This document shows, piece by piece, positions 33,015-45,908 of a stretch of DNA of 64,000 nt. A model generated the notes under the pieces. The model searched no databases, had not been told where the DNA came from, and saw nothing but the letters and a program-made list of their open reading frames with translations. The DNA is from Geosiphon pyriformis (lineage: Eukaryota; Glomeromycota; Glomeromycetes; Archaeosporales; Geosiphonaceae). A program made the position numbers and the translations under genes. The DNA lies in assembly GCA_016748015.1 (NCBI GenBank), contig JAAOMT010000283.1, positions 127,322 through 191,321 of the forward strand, given 5' to 3'. Within the stretch, counting starts at the first letter, position 1. Each line of letters opens with the position of its first letter.

Positions 33015-35929
33015 TACGTAAAATAATCTTAATGATTTGGGTATAGAAAAACAATAACAATTATAAATAGGCCAGCCAAGCACTATGTAAAAGTCAAAAC
33101 TTCGAGGTAAGCAAGTTAGTTGTTGGTAAAGCTCAGATTTTCAGTAATGGGTTGGCTTTTTGTTCTTTTATTCCAAGAAGTGAATGGTTGGAGAAACGGA
33201 GTTTTTTTAATTAAAAATTTTCAATGATAAGCTGATCTCGGAATAAATTTAGTTCATTTAAATAAATTTATTTTTTAATACCTGAATTGTTCTATAATTT
33301 TTGATTTGGTTATTTGTTTAATAAAAAATTTATTATAATAATTATAATAAAATTGTTTTTTTTATTAAAACTGCAACTTTTTGTCTTAAATTACAATTAA
33401 TTAAAAGTTTTAAAACTTGGAAATATTTTTTTTAAATTGTTTTATTACCAATTAATTATAAAGTATATAATACTATATGTATCTATTTTTTAACTTATAA
33501 ACATGTATTTAATTTTATTAATATTTTTTATTAAAATTATATAAGCAATTATTATTAATTAATTTAGTTTTTTAAATTTTATTGTTATTTTTATTTTTAT
33601 TGTAAAAATTATATACATTTAAAATATAATATAAAAAACATTTTATTTTATTATTTACAATTTTAATGTTTTTAAGCTTTTATAAAAATAAATTCTTTTA
33701 GTAAAATTGTGTAAAATTATTATAATTTTATAATAATATATTTATATTTAATAATATTAATTTTTTAAGTTTAAAAAAAATTATAAATTTATTTAAACAT
33801 GTTTTTATTAATTTTTAAAATTATTTATAATAAAAGCATTTATTTCAAATATTTAATTCTAATTTATTTATTTTAAAAAAAATATTGTGTTATTTCTTTT
33901 TTTTATTAATCTTCAAACAACAAAAAAAGCAAAAAAATATCTTTTTTAGTTTCTATTTTAACCTATTTTTATTAACACATTTTTTGCTTATAAAGCTAAA
34001 CACTATAAATATTATTACCATTAATATAATTAAAAAAAAATAAAAGAAAAACTTGTTCTAATATAAAAAAATACTTCTAAATATATTTCTGGTAAAACAA
34101 ACAAAATGACCAAAAAACTTGGTATTAAAATATTAATATTAAATATTTTGCTATATTAAACATAAAAATAATTAAGTCTAATAAAATTTTTAAGTTTATG
34201 TTTTAGAATAGTAAAGTTAATAACTTTTATAATAATATTAATAGAAAGTTTTATTAATAAAAAAATTGTAAATACTTTTAAAATTATTATAAGTAATAAT
34301 AATATTCTTAATTTTTTTTGTTTAAAAAAATAAAAACTTTTGTTTAGTTTTTATAAAAAAAATCGTGTTTAATTTTGTAAAGTTATATGTATTAAATAAT
34401 AATCAATTAATAATAATAATAATCAATTTAAAAACAATTTAAAAATCATTAAAAAAATTTTTATCAAATAAATAAGTTTAAAAAACTTCTATTTTCCTGA
34501 AATTTTAAAAGATTATTTGTTTTATATTTATATTTAAATTGAATTTAAACAAAATAAAAACATTAATTATAATAATAAAATTAACTTTTTTTAAATTTAA
34601 TAAAATAATATTAATTAAATTACAACTTATTAGTTTATAATAAAAAACTATAATAAAATTTGCTAATTATAAAATTATTAAGTTAATTATATTTAAATAG
34701 TTTGTTCTAATTAAAAAAATTTGGTATATATAACAAAAGCAAATATTATTAAACAAATATAGCTTTTAAAAAATTAATAACACGTATTTTTTATATTTTA
34801 CTAATAAACATAATAGTTTATAATCTTCTTGGTTTTTTAATTTTATATAATAAAAAATCATATATAATTAATTAAAATTTTGTGTTTTACAATTATATTA
34901 TTTTTTATATATTTTACCAAGTAATTTTTGATATTATAAACTTAGTACTTTTTTTAATTAATTAATAATTTTACAAATACAATAAAATAACAAAAAAAAA
35001 TAAAAATAAAAAAATAAAAAAGATTAAAATCTTATTAATAATTATAATTAAGAGCTATTATTTTATAAATAAAATTTTTTAATGAATGTAATTAATATTT
35101 GTGTTTTAAATTATAACAAAAATAAATAATAAATAAATTTATAATAGGTATTATTAGTTATATATAATTTGAATTAATTAAAATATAATTATGATTTTTA
35201 TTAATTATTTTAAATAATAAATATTTAACTATTAAAATAAATTTTTAAAAAAAAGATTAATATTAAAAAAAGTAATTTTTTTGTTTTTAAAGCTATTATT
35301 ATATATATCTAAATTTTTAGTAATTTTTATGTTTTTTTTAAATTATTGTTAAAATTTTTAGAATTTTTTTTGGTATTTATAAAATTCTTAATAATATATT
35401 TATTTTTTAATACCTTATATATAATTAGTTAATTTATGTTATAATTAATAATTGTTTTTGTTTTTTTATTATTCTATAAATAATAATGATTTTTGTTTTC
35501 AAAAATATAAATTTGTGTTAAATTAATTTGTTTTGTTTTTTTGTATTAAGTATAAACAGATTAAATATTTTGTTATTTTGTTAAAAAGTTTTTAACTAGA
35601 TTAAAATATATATTATTAAAATTACTAAGTAATAATTAGTATTATTACTTATAAAATAATAAGAAAAACAATTAGTAATTAAATATAATATAAAAATAGT
35701 TAATAATTTATTAAAAATTATCAAATAACATAATAACAAAAATTTTAATAATAATTTAAATAAAATATAAAAATAATTAAAAATTTATGTATATATAATA
35801 ATAATATTAAAAACAAAAAAATAACAATTTTCTTATTAAATTTTATTAAATAATTTTAGCAATTAAAAATTTAATATTTAAGTAAAATTTATTCTAATAA
35901 AAATTACAAACTAATTATTTATTATTCAA
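33015..35929. other. AT desert
   Basis: After a short promoter-like stretch (33015-33200), nearly 3 kb of extreme AT sequence with no ORF of note. It is likely decayed transposon sequence, since relics are identifiable at its right edge, but no family can be read here. Confidence 0.6.
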
Positions 35930-36370
35930 ATTTTATGACTTAAATTTTATCTTATTTAAAATTATTTATTATTATTTAATGTTAATAATATTAATTTACA
36001 GAATCTAACAATATTAAAACAATAGTTTTTAATTATAACTATTAAAAAAATATTAATTTTACTTTATTATTTTTTTGTTTTGTTTATTTGTTTTATTAAT
36101 TGATTAAAAAAAAATATTAAAATTATAATATTATAAATTTTTTAATAAAAACACAAAAATAAGTATAAACTTAATTAAATTACTTACCAAAAAAACAAAA
36201 ACACTAGAATAAACTAGTTATTATATTAAAAAAAACTAAATATTAAGTATTATTTATTATTATTAATAAATTTTTGTTTATTATACAAAAAATTCAACCA
36301 ATTTAAAATCTGTAAATACAAAAATTTTCAAATTATATTATTAATTAACAGCATTAATTTATATTAATAT
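35930..36370 (+). mobile_element. AT-converted relic of the gypsy LTR and leader
   Basis: Aligns with 660-1130: ACAATATTAAAACAATAG at 36010 for CACTGGAACAATAGC; the TTTATTTTC-rich stretch; a TTACTTACCAAAAA block for AACTTACCAGGAGGATT; GTTTATTATACAAAAA at about 36280; AACCAATTTAAAATCTG. Nearly every G or C of the LTR is A or T here. It marks part of the desert as a dead copy of the 1-10 kb element. Confidence 0.65.
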
Positions 36371-36750
36371 ATTATAAAATTATTTATAACAACATATATA
36401 TATGTTAAAAAACAGATTTTATTGTTTTTTTGTTTTTTTTAATAAAAAAATTTGGGTTTAGATTGTTAAAAATACTGTTTTTTGGTTTTTTTAATATTAT
36501 ATACAATTTTAGTTTATTTACAAATATTAAATTTTTTTGTTTATTTTAAAAATTTAAAATTATAATTTGTTAATTTAAAATACAGTTTTATTATTTTTAT
36601 AAACAGATTAATAGTTAATAAAAAGATTATATACCACAAAAAAAAACTTCTTTCTCTCATTTATCCCAAATTTCCAAAAAAGAGCCATAATATTTTTGAA
36701 AAAAGTTTTTTCTGTTCTTCATCATTCATTTTACTATTTCCAAATCATTT

Positions 36751-38587
36751 GTGCTTGATTACGAGACCACTGTTGGCCCTAGTATTGCAGTTCTAAATAA
36801 GTCAATTATAGAGTCCATCTTTAATATTGGTGTCAAGTCTGCTGAGTCCAGAAAGAAGAGGAGAGGAGGTGTTTTGGAGGATAATATTGGTAATAAGAAA
36901 TTTGCTGCTGCTAAAGTATCAAGTGGTCATTCTTGGGGTTCTGAAACTGGTGATACTATTGAATCTGATAGTGTAGACATGGAAGAGGAATGTTTGGTGG
37001 AGGAAACCAGCTTTGATTATAGAGATGGTGGTGCTTTTGCTGGAGAGAAATCGGAACAGATGCCTAAAAGTTTGAAAATTCTTACCAAGAGGGCTTTTGG
37101 GAAGCCACTGAGGAAAATTGACTTCTTGGATAATAATATTGATGATATACTCTTGGACAAACCTGTGGTTCTCCCTCTCTCTTTGAAAAACTTGGTCAAT
37201 GTTTCTGTCAGGAAGTTCTTTGTCTTGAATATCAGCTTGGACAATGTTATTAGAAAATCTGCTCAGAAAAAGCTTGTGGTTGTCAGAAAATTATTTTCAA
37301 AAATCAATGGTTTTGGGGGGGCTTTTACCCCCTCAAAATTTGCTGGAATCATCAGAGTGATGTTTACATTTGAATCAAGTTTGGCGCAGGCTTCTAAAAA
37401 GGCTGAAGAGGTAAAGATTTTGGTTAACCCCAATCTCAAAAAATCATCTGGGCATTCAGATCATGGTATTAAAGGAAATTTTTGTTGGAACATCAACTAA
37501 GACTGTGTGTGCTGCACTATCCGATTTTGGTGTGGTGGTGTTAATCAAGATACAGTTGGTAGATTTATGGTAGAAGGCTTTAGTTGAATTTAGTAAAAGT
37601 GAACAAACTGATTTAGTCATGGCTTGTTGGTCTGTCCTGATTGGAAAGAATGCTGTACATATGGCCAGGGCTGATCACAACAAGGAATCATGAAACTCGA
37701 GAGATCAACATAAGGCATTGCTCTATACTTTGCCAATAGGTACGATTGCTCATGACATCTGAGATTATGTTAGCTCTGTGAGTGGAAAAACATGTGTGAT
37801 AGGTCATTATCCTGTTATATATGCTTGGGCCAGATGTGCTGTTGTTTGTTTTGAATCAGCTGATTCCTTGAATGCTGTCATGAGAACTACTCCAGTTTTA
37901 AGGAGTGTGAATATGTGTTGGTCTTTTTTGGGTTTTTCTAAATGCACTGAGTGTGGGAAATTAGGTCATATATCTTTGGGCTGTGCTAAGGGTGAGAATC
38001 CCTCCTCTGGGGAACATTCTCGCAGACCTCTATCAGACATGAATAAAAGCAGATTGGCAACCATCTATGCCAAGCATTTAGCTCTGATTGCTTGTCCTGT
38101 TGCTTTTGGTGGAGTTTCTTGGGCTAAAATAGCTGGTAAAAATGTTTTTCCTCCTTTCCCTGTACATGAAGTGTTGGTCAATTCTGGCTCCTTCTTGGAG
38201 ATGAAGCCTACCCTTCTTAATATAAATAATATTGAAAAAAGATTTGCTGTTTTGGAAAGCAGTCTTGTCAGCCTCACAGAACAAATTGGTAAGTTGGCTA
38301 AGAGGTTGGACTCATTCATGCTGGCAGTTTCCCAGTCTAGCCCTGGATGTTAGCTGCCAGTGACCCCCCTATCACAGGATCAGGTGGGTAATGTAGTGAT
38401 GGGAAAGGGTTTGGGTAATGCCACAAGTGGTAAGACTGCTACAATTTTGGACTCTTCTGCTTCTCCTGAAGTAAAGAGATTAGAAAACATGTTGGAAGAA
38501 CTTTCTGCTTTGGTTCTAAGTCTTACGGCAAGGTTTGATGGTTCAATTTTGGCTGGCAGTGCATCTTTCAAACCTCCTTCTCAATGA
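36751..38587 (+). pseudogene. LINE-C ORF1 (RRM-like and CCHC zinc knuckle)
   Basis: Frames 36751-37500, 37778-38353 and 38360-38587. The N-terminal part (YETTVGPSIAV, RKKRRGG, DSVDMEEECLVEE) is of the LINE-B type, followed by the shared FFVLN and NGFGGAFTPSKFAGIIR block. The RRM-like part is interrupted after 37450 by a frameshift. The CCHC knuckle is CTECGKLGHISLGC. A C-terminal coiled segment follows (SLVSLTEQIGKLAKRLDS). Stops at 37570 (TAG) and 38351 (TAG) correspond to Gln, and at 37691 and 37760 (TGA) to Trp, in LINE-B. The final TGA overlaps the ORF2 ATG (ATGA). No clear ATG start is seen. Confidence 0.8.
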
Positions 38588-41500
38588 CCAGTTTAGTTTA
38601 GAAGATTGCCATGTGCAATGTTAGGGATATGAATAATTCTGCGAAACAAGATAATGTAATTTGTTAGCATAAAGAGATAAATAATTTGATTTCTATTGTT
38701 ACTGAGACTAAGTTGAGAGGCAAAATCCACCCATGAATTATGAATAAATTTGATGGTGTCCAGGTTTTTACTTCTGGTTTGGACTCTGGTCATTGGGTTC
38801 TGGTATTGCAATCATCATGGACAACTCTTTGGTGAAACATATGTGTAAAGTTTCCAAAGTTTCTGGTTAACTCCTCTCCTTCAAATTACTTTTCAGGAAT
38901 AATCTTTCAGTGTCAATTTTGGGACTCTATGCTGATGCTTTGTCAGTGGTTTGGTTCTTTCAGGCTAGTGAGATCAACTCTCTCATTGCAAAAGCAGTGA
39001 ATGAGTCTTCTTTTATTGTTTTGGGTGGCGATTTTAATGAAAATGGGACCTGAAAGTGTGCTAGCTTCAAGAAGTGCTTTGATTTGGGTTTAGTTAATTC
39101 TCTGCATGGAAGTTTATTTGTCAAGATGCCTACATAGTCCAATTCTCATGGTGTTACTAGAGCTCTCAATTACATTTTTGTTTCTTCAAGTTTGGTCAAT
39201 GCTGTAATAGATGGTAGTATGGCCAATGTTGGAGACTATTTTGATACTGATCACAAAGCTGTTTCAGCTTCTGTGGGTTTGGGTGGTTTGCTTGATGTCC
39301 ATTTGAGTTCAATACGCAAGCAGGCAAATAAAAATTGTTGGAAGTTTGATATTAAAAGTGCAGATGAGGCAAAATGGAGTGAATTTAAGGATGCTACTGC
39401 AGCCAATGCTGTCATGTTCTTGGATGAGTTTGAGGCAGCCAAGAAGTTCTCTGATCTGGATGCTATGTGGGATATTGTTCACAAAGCAATGATTTTTTCT
39501 GTTAATGGTGTTTTCAAGAAGAAATGGTTTAAGGATTATGATAGAGTGTTTACCAAAGAGTCTTCCAAGTTGCATAAATTGGAGATTTTGGTTTCGAAAA
39601 TTGTCAAAACTTCTCATAAAGCAGACTCTAGCAGATTTGAGTCTTTGTTAAGATGCTGGGTTTCTTTGGATAGTGACAAAGCTTCTGCTGTTTGGGATCT
39701 TGTGAGTTCTGGTGCAAATTCAGATTGTGTTCATTCTGCTTTTTGTGGTGTGAGGAGGTCTTATTGTGCTTCCAAGCTTGCCAAGTTTTTGAGAGCTGAG
39801 GAGTCAGGCATTAGATCAGCTATTGAGAGAAGAATGGAGAATTTTGTGGTCAACAAAGGCCACACAATCTATAGTGTTTTGGAATGTCCATTCCACAAAG
39901 TGGTGTTAAATCATTTGGTTTTTGATAACAGTTTGATTTTGGATCTGGTAGAAGTTAAGAGCAAGGTAGATGGTATAATAGAGAGCTGGACAAAGAAGAG
40001 AGCTGTGCTAAAAAGTGTTCCTGATTTGTGGCAGTACCAATACCTGCCTTTGAGTTATGTCGACGATAATGCTTTTTCTGGTGTGATGGATGCTATTAGT
40101 TTGGATGACTTAATGCATGTGATTAGAGATTTGCTGGATAGTAAAGCTGCTGGCTTGTCTGGCATTTCAAATGAACTTTGGAAACATTGTGATGGTTCTG
40201 TGCTAGGCTTGCTTTTGGATCTTCTGAACATTTGTTTGGTTTGTGAGTCAATTTTCCATTGTTGGAAGGAAGCTTGGGTGTTAATAATTCTCAAATCCTA
40301 TGAGTGAAAGGGTGTCTTAACAAACACTAAACTGATCACTTTAATTGAAACTGCTCGTAAGATTCTTTCTAAGTTGCTGTCTGATAGGATTTCATTAGTG
40401 TACAGTTTATTCAACATACTTTGTGGGGACAATTTTTCTGTGCTTAAGGGCATGACTACTTAGTCTTCTATTTTTGCTATTGGTTTGGTTGTTAAAGATG
40501 CTTTGGAAAAAGATTGTAAATTTTGGCTTGTGCTACAGGATATGCGTAAAGTCTATAACTCTGTAGATTGGCATCACTTGTATAATAGTTTGGTTTAGAT
40601 CAAAATGTGTGGGCATTTTATTAGATTTTTTGGCTCTATTCACAATAACTGTGTTAATTGGATTATGACTGATTTCGGTCTAACTGATGAATATTGAGTA
40701 CATGATGGTCTTGATCAGGACAAGGTTTTCTCTCCTTTGCTGTGGAGGATCTTTTACAACCCTCTTTTGTATAAGGTCAAGAATCAGAAGAATTTGTGTG
40801 AATACCATATTGATACTAAATTTGTTGCTAAAACAGGTAGGATAGAAAACCAAGGCAGTTTGACCTCATTTCTGGCTGCTGGTACATTTGTAGATGATAC
40901 CATTTGGGTGGGTAGCAGTCAGGCTGCCACTCAGTATATCTTGGACATAGCAAGTAAATTTTTCAGAGTAAATAACATTTCTATCAATAATGAGAAAACT
41001 GTGGCCATTCCTATCAATCAAAGAGTTAGCAGTGCATCTTTGTCAATTAGTGGTCTGCTGATTTTAATTGCTTGCAAAAAGGAGTCTCATCAATACCTTG
41101 GCATTTATTTGTCATCTGAGAGTTTGTCCAAATCCAGTTTGGCTAAAGCACATTTGAACGTTAGATTTTTTGTCAATTTGGTTCTTAAGAAAGTTATCTC
41201 AGACAAGCAATTTCTTTATCTAGTATCAGCTGTATTGCAACCTATTGTCAGTTACAGAACTCAGTTCAGTTTCATTTCTAGGAATGTGTATTTGAAGTGG
41301 GATACATTAATTAGGAGGGGGTTAAGACTTAAGACTGGTTTTCCGAAATACTTTCTCAATAAGACTCTTTACCATTCTTTTTTGTATAGCTTGAAGTCTT
41401 TTGAGCAGTTGCAAACTAAGTGCAAAGTGGCTTCTGTGTTGTGTTTCTCAAATGCTGGTGGTGTTCTTGGTTGTTTGTTTATTTATAGGTCTTTGAATCT

Positions 41501-43264
41501 TCAGGTTTTGGGTTGGTCATCTATTTACCCCTTATGTCATCCAATCAGGTTACGTATCAGTCTGGTCAATAATTTTTTGGCAAATGTTGTTAGGATTTTT
41601 TTGGACTTTAACATGTCTCTTGGCAATTTTGCTGTTTCTGCATTCTGCTTTTCTGGTAGGACACCAATATCTACAGTCCTGGGTGCTTCTTTGTTTTATA
41701 ATATTTCTTCTTTCCTTAAAAAGTTTGGAATCACTTTTGCCGAGCAGTTGTATACCAAAAAGAGTTTAATTTTTAATTGGAAAAGCTTTTGTCATTGGAA
41801 GAGACTTGATTCAAGGGGCTTTGTCCCTCATTGGTTCACTTTGGTTTGTGACTTTTTGGATCAATCTCCTATTTCTGATGATTTGTGCATTGTGAGTTTG
41901 CAGACTGCAGATGTTTGCAGCTCAGATGTGGTTTCCAGATTGGGCCAGTGTCTCTTTTCAGCAAATATGGGGGTTATTAATGTTTACACTAATGGATCGC
42001 TGAAGGATTTGGGTTCAGGTGAAATGAAATGTGGTGTGACTGCTTACTTTTTGGATCTGAACCTGAGTATAAGTGCTAAGATTGGTGGATTGGTTTCTTT
42101 AACTATGGCAGAACTGCAGACAATCACTTTAGCTTTGAAGTGTGTTCTCCCTAACAGTTCTGTAGTGGTCTATTCAGACAGTCAGGCTGCTTTGGATGTG
42201 TGTGTGGCAGAATCAGCTCTGGTGTCTTTGGATTTCCGAAACCACTGCTGGATGGAGTGGTATGGTATTATCAATTTAATTAAGGGAAAGTGGCTTGATG
42301 TTTCTTGATGTAAAGTAAAAAAACATTCAGGTGTTATAGATAATAAGTGTGCTAATGAGTTAGCCAGTTTGGCTGTGAGCTCTTCTTTGGAACTTCTGGT
42401 TTTGGTTAAGGAAAAATTTATCAAGACTAGCAGGGTGGCAGTATCTGAGAACATTCGTTATTTTGCTCATAAGATTTTCAGGTCTATTAATCATGCTCAT
42501 TGGAAAGTTGGTCCTGGTTTCAATGTTATTGATAACAGTTTACTTGGTGATGTGAACTGGTTTTGTACTGCTTCAGTGTGACACTCTGACTTCCATATGG
42601 TAACCAGCTTTATTAGTAACTCTATAACTAGTTTGCACTCTTATTTCTTAAAAGCTCTTCACCACCATCTCCCAGTTGCTGTGAGAAAACATCTGTATAG
42701 TAAGGTCTACCCAAGTGTCTTATGTCTGCACTGTGGTGAGATGGAAAGTTTCGACCACTTCTTTGTTTGTACGTTTGATTCTGATGCCCATAAGAGTATT
42801 CTCAGATCTTATCTGGCTAAGTGGTATTGTGTTTCTGAATTAGGTTTGCATTCATCTCATGTCTTACAGGTACTCTCCCTGTGCACATCTGATGACATGT
42901 TGTATACTATTATGGACAAAGGTTTTGTGTTCAAAGATTGGGTTCAGGAAGCTTCGTCCATACTGGATGATGTCAAGGTTATGGGAAGGTTTATTGTTGA
43001 TTTTGTTCATAAACTGGGTGCTGTTCACCACACAGATATTTGGGTGGTTAGAGCTAAATATAGGGCTTTAATTGAAAAAAGTGGTTTAATTCCACTTGAT
43101 GGTTCTGTGTATTCTGTGACCCGTAGTCTGTCTTGTATGTTTTCTGCTGGGGTGATTAGGTTGCTTGGAATTGCTGAGACAGTTGGTGTCTGCTTTGGTT
43201 TTTGTAAACATTGCTGCTTTTTTCTGGTATAAATGGCATGGTTTTTGTTCTAATAAATTCGTAG
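38584..43264 (+). pseudogene. LINE-C ORF2: endonuclease, reverse transcriptase, RNase H
   Basis: Endonuclease at 38584-39330 (CNVRD, ETKLRG, LGLYADA, GGDFNE, FDTDHKAVS); RT at about 40030-41300 (KAAGLSGISNELWKH, CGDNFSVLKG, FVDDTIWVG, a QYLGI block); RNase H at 41960-42360 (NVYTNGS with Asn for the first Asp, TMAELQT, VVYSDSQAALD); Cys/His finger CLHCGEMESFDHFFVC near 42720-42770; C-terminus with a frameshift near 43228. Target-site cleavage and copying would be its roles. Most stops are TGA or TAG at Trp sites: 38597, 38665, 38735, 39137, 40306, 42306 and 42579. Confidence 0.85.
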
Positions 43265-43406
43265 TGTTGCTTTGATTAGTCTGAGTGACTGGTTATGTGT
43301 AGAAAGTGCATGATTAGTGCCTAGTTTAAATCACTTAGTTTAATGTATTGCACTAGGTGGCTTTTGGGCCTTACTTGTTAAACGTTAATAAAAAAAAAAA
43401 AAAAAA

Positions 43407-45780
43407 GATTAAAATATTTTTATATTAATGATTTTTTAGTTTTATTTTAAATATAAATTATTAATAATCTTTTTTAAACAAAATTTAATAAAAAATATAA
43501 CAATAAAAATTTTATATGTATTTACTAAGAGCAAAATTATTAATAAAAATAAGTTATTAAAATTAAATTAAAAATTAAAAAATTAATAATAATAATAATA
43601 AATCTTAGATAAACTATTGTTTTAATAACTAATTTGATTTAAAAAATTGTAAAAATTTTTTTTTTATTAAAAATAGTTAAGTATTAAATTAAAAAAAAAA
43701 TTTAAGTACTATATAAGTTTTTATTTAAAAAATCTTGTATTTATTAGTTAATAAAATTGTTTTTAAAACTTGGTTTTGTAAATTAAAAAATATTAAAAAC
43801 AACCAATTTTTTAAGTTTTTTAAATTAAAGCTTTTAATATTTAAAATTACCAAAAAATTATGACAATAATAATTATAAAAAACTTTTACATATGTGGTTT
43901 TTTTAATAAAATAAAAGCTTTATAAATTTTAAATATAATAAATACAGATTTTAAAATTAAAAATATGGAACTGGTTTTGTTTAATATAAAGAAATTTTAT
44001 TAAACATTTAAGTTTTATAAGTTTTAAGAACTAAAAAATTCTAAATAAGATTAATAAATATAAAATACTTAAAAAATTTATTTGTAATAATAATTATATA
44101 ATTAAAATTATTTTAAATTATTTTTTTTTAAAAATTGTTTTTAATTATATAATTATAAAAAATAAGCTTATTTTAAAGTTTAAAAAAATTAAATCTAAAA
44201 TAAATAAAATTATAAAAAAATAAACAATATTAAATAAAATTCTGCTTTATAATATTTTTAATATGTTTTTTTAGATTATATTATTGCTAAAACATTTTTC
44301 AATATAATAAAAAAAAGTAAACATAAAAAGTTATTTATAATTAAAAATTTATTAAAAACATTATAATAAGTTTGTTTAAACTTATTGTTAAAATTTTTTA
44401 AATATATGTTTAAATAAATTTGTTTTTAAATTATAAAAAAAACCTGAATATTAATAATTCTTAAATTATATAAGTAAAAAAAGTTTTAATAAATGCTTAA
44501 TTTATTGTATTGATTAAAACTATTAAAAAAATTTTTTTTAAGTTGTTTTTAATTGTATATTTTTTATTTGTAATAGATATAATACTTTTTATAAAAACAA
44601 TTTTTCAGTTTTAAAAAGCATTTTAACTTAGTTTTTTTATTTTTATAATAAATACAATTGTAAAAAATACTTTAAAAAAAAATTAAAAATTGTAATTGGT
44701 TTTATAAAACATGTAAAAACTTTTAATTTAGTAAGATAATATTATTTAAAAAACAGTTTAATTAAATTTAAAATATATAAAAATTTATTCAGTTTTTTAT
44801 TTATGTTTATAATAACAAAATTAACTATAAAATAGATAACAGTTTGAATTAAAAAAAAATTTTTTTATATAGAATTTAAAAACATAAAAGTTTAAATAAA
44901 TATAAAATTAATATAAAATTTATTATTAAAATTAAAAGTATTAAAACCAAAACTAATATAATATTTTATTTAACTAATATATTTATTAATAATATAATTT
45001 GAATAAAAAATAGTTAAGTTACAATTCAGTATATTTTAAATATTATTAATAAATTTTTTTGTAATTAATAATATTTTAATTAATAATAACAAAACTATAG
45101 CTATTTTTATTAACTAAAAAGTTAAAAAATATTTTTTAAATATTAATAACTTATTTATTTTATTTTAAAAAAAAAATCCGAAAATTTTTTTTTATTTAAA
45201 AATTTATTTAGATTTAATTTATAAAAACATACTTAAATATTTAAATAATTTGTAAATTTGGTTTAAAAACTGTTTTAAATAAACAGTTTTTTATTTGATT
45301 TTAACAGTTTTATAGTTTATAATTAACTATAAAATTCAGTTTAAATTTGTTTTTAAAATATATATAAAGTAAAATTTACTATTAATAAAAAATTTAAAAT
45401 TTAAAACTAAATTGTTAAAAAATTTTCTAAAAAAACTATTATATTATATATTATTATAAAAGCAAAAATTTCTTATAATTTTTAATATATAAATATTAAG
45501 TTTTTAAACAATTTTTTGGTAATTTTTTTTTGAATTGTAGTGTTTTAATAATCAATAATATTTTTAATGTTTTTTATAATAAAAGTAGTGTTTTTATAAT
45601 TAATATTATAAATTATTTTCATATTTTAAAGTGTTTATATTATTTAAAAAATTTGGTATTGCTTTTATAAATTAGTTATTAAATTATTATAGTATATGTT
45701 TTAATTAAAAGTGGTTTTATTATTAAAAAAAACTTAATTTTATATAATTTATATTAATATTAAAGTTTATTAAGAATAAA
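43407..45780. other. AT desert
   Basis: 2.4 kb of extreme AT sequence between LINE-C and LINE-D; no gene or readable relic. Confidence 0.6.
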
Positions 45781-45908
45781 AAATCTTTCTCTTGTCAATC
45801 CTCTGGCCACGACGAGTGTAAAAGATTTATTGAAGTTTTAGTTTTCCTTTCTCCTATCTCCCTTTGTTTCCCATAATTATTTCTTTGACCAACCTTTTAT
45901 TTATCGCA

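Larger units (their letters stand above)
36640..43406 (+). mobile_element. LINE-C: near full-length non-LTR retrotransposon
   Basis: About 6.8 kb: leader with AAAAAAAAACTTCTTTC similar to LINE-B; ORF1 to 38587; ORF2 38584-43264; 3' UTR with GTAGTGTTG, GACTGGTTATGTGTAGAAAGTGCATGA and TTGTTAAACGTTAAT; and a poly(A) tail at 43389-43406. It is inactivated by many stops, about ten at positions where LINE-B or LINE-D has Trp, plus a few frameshifts. Confidence 0.9.
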
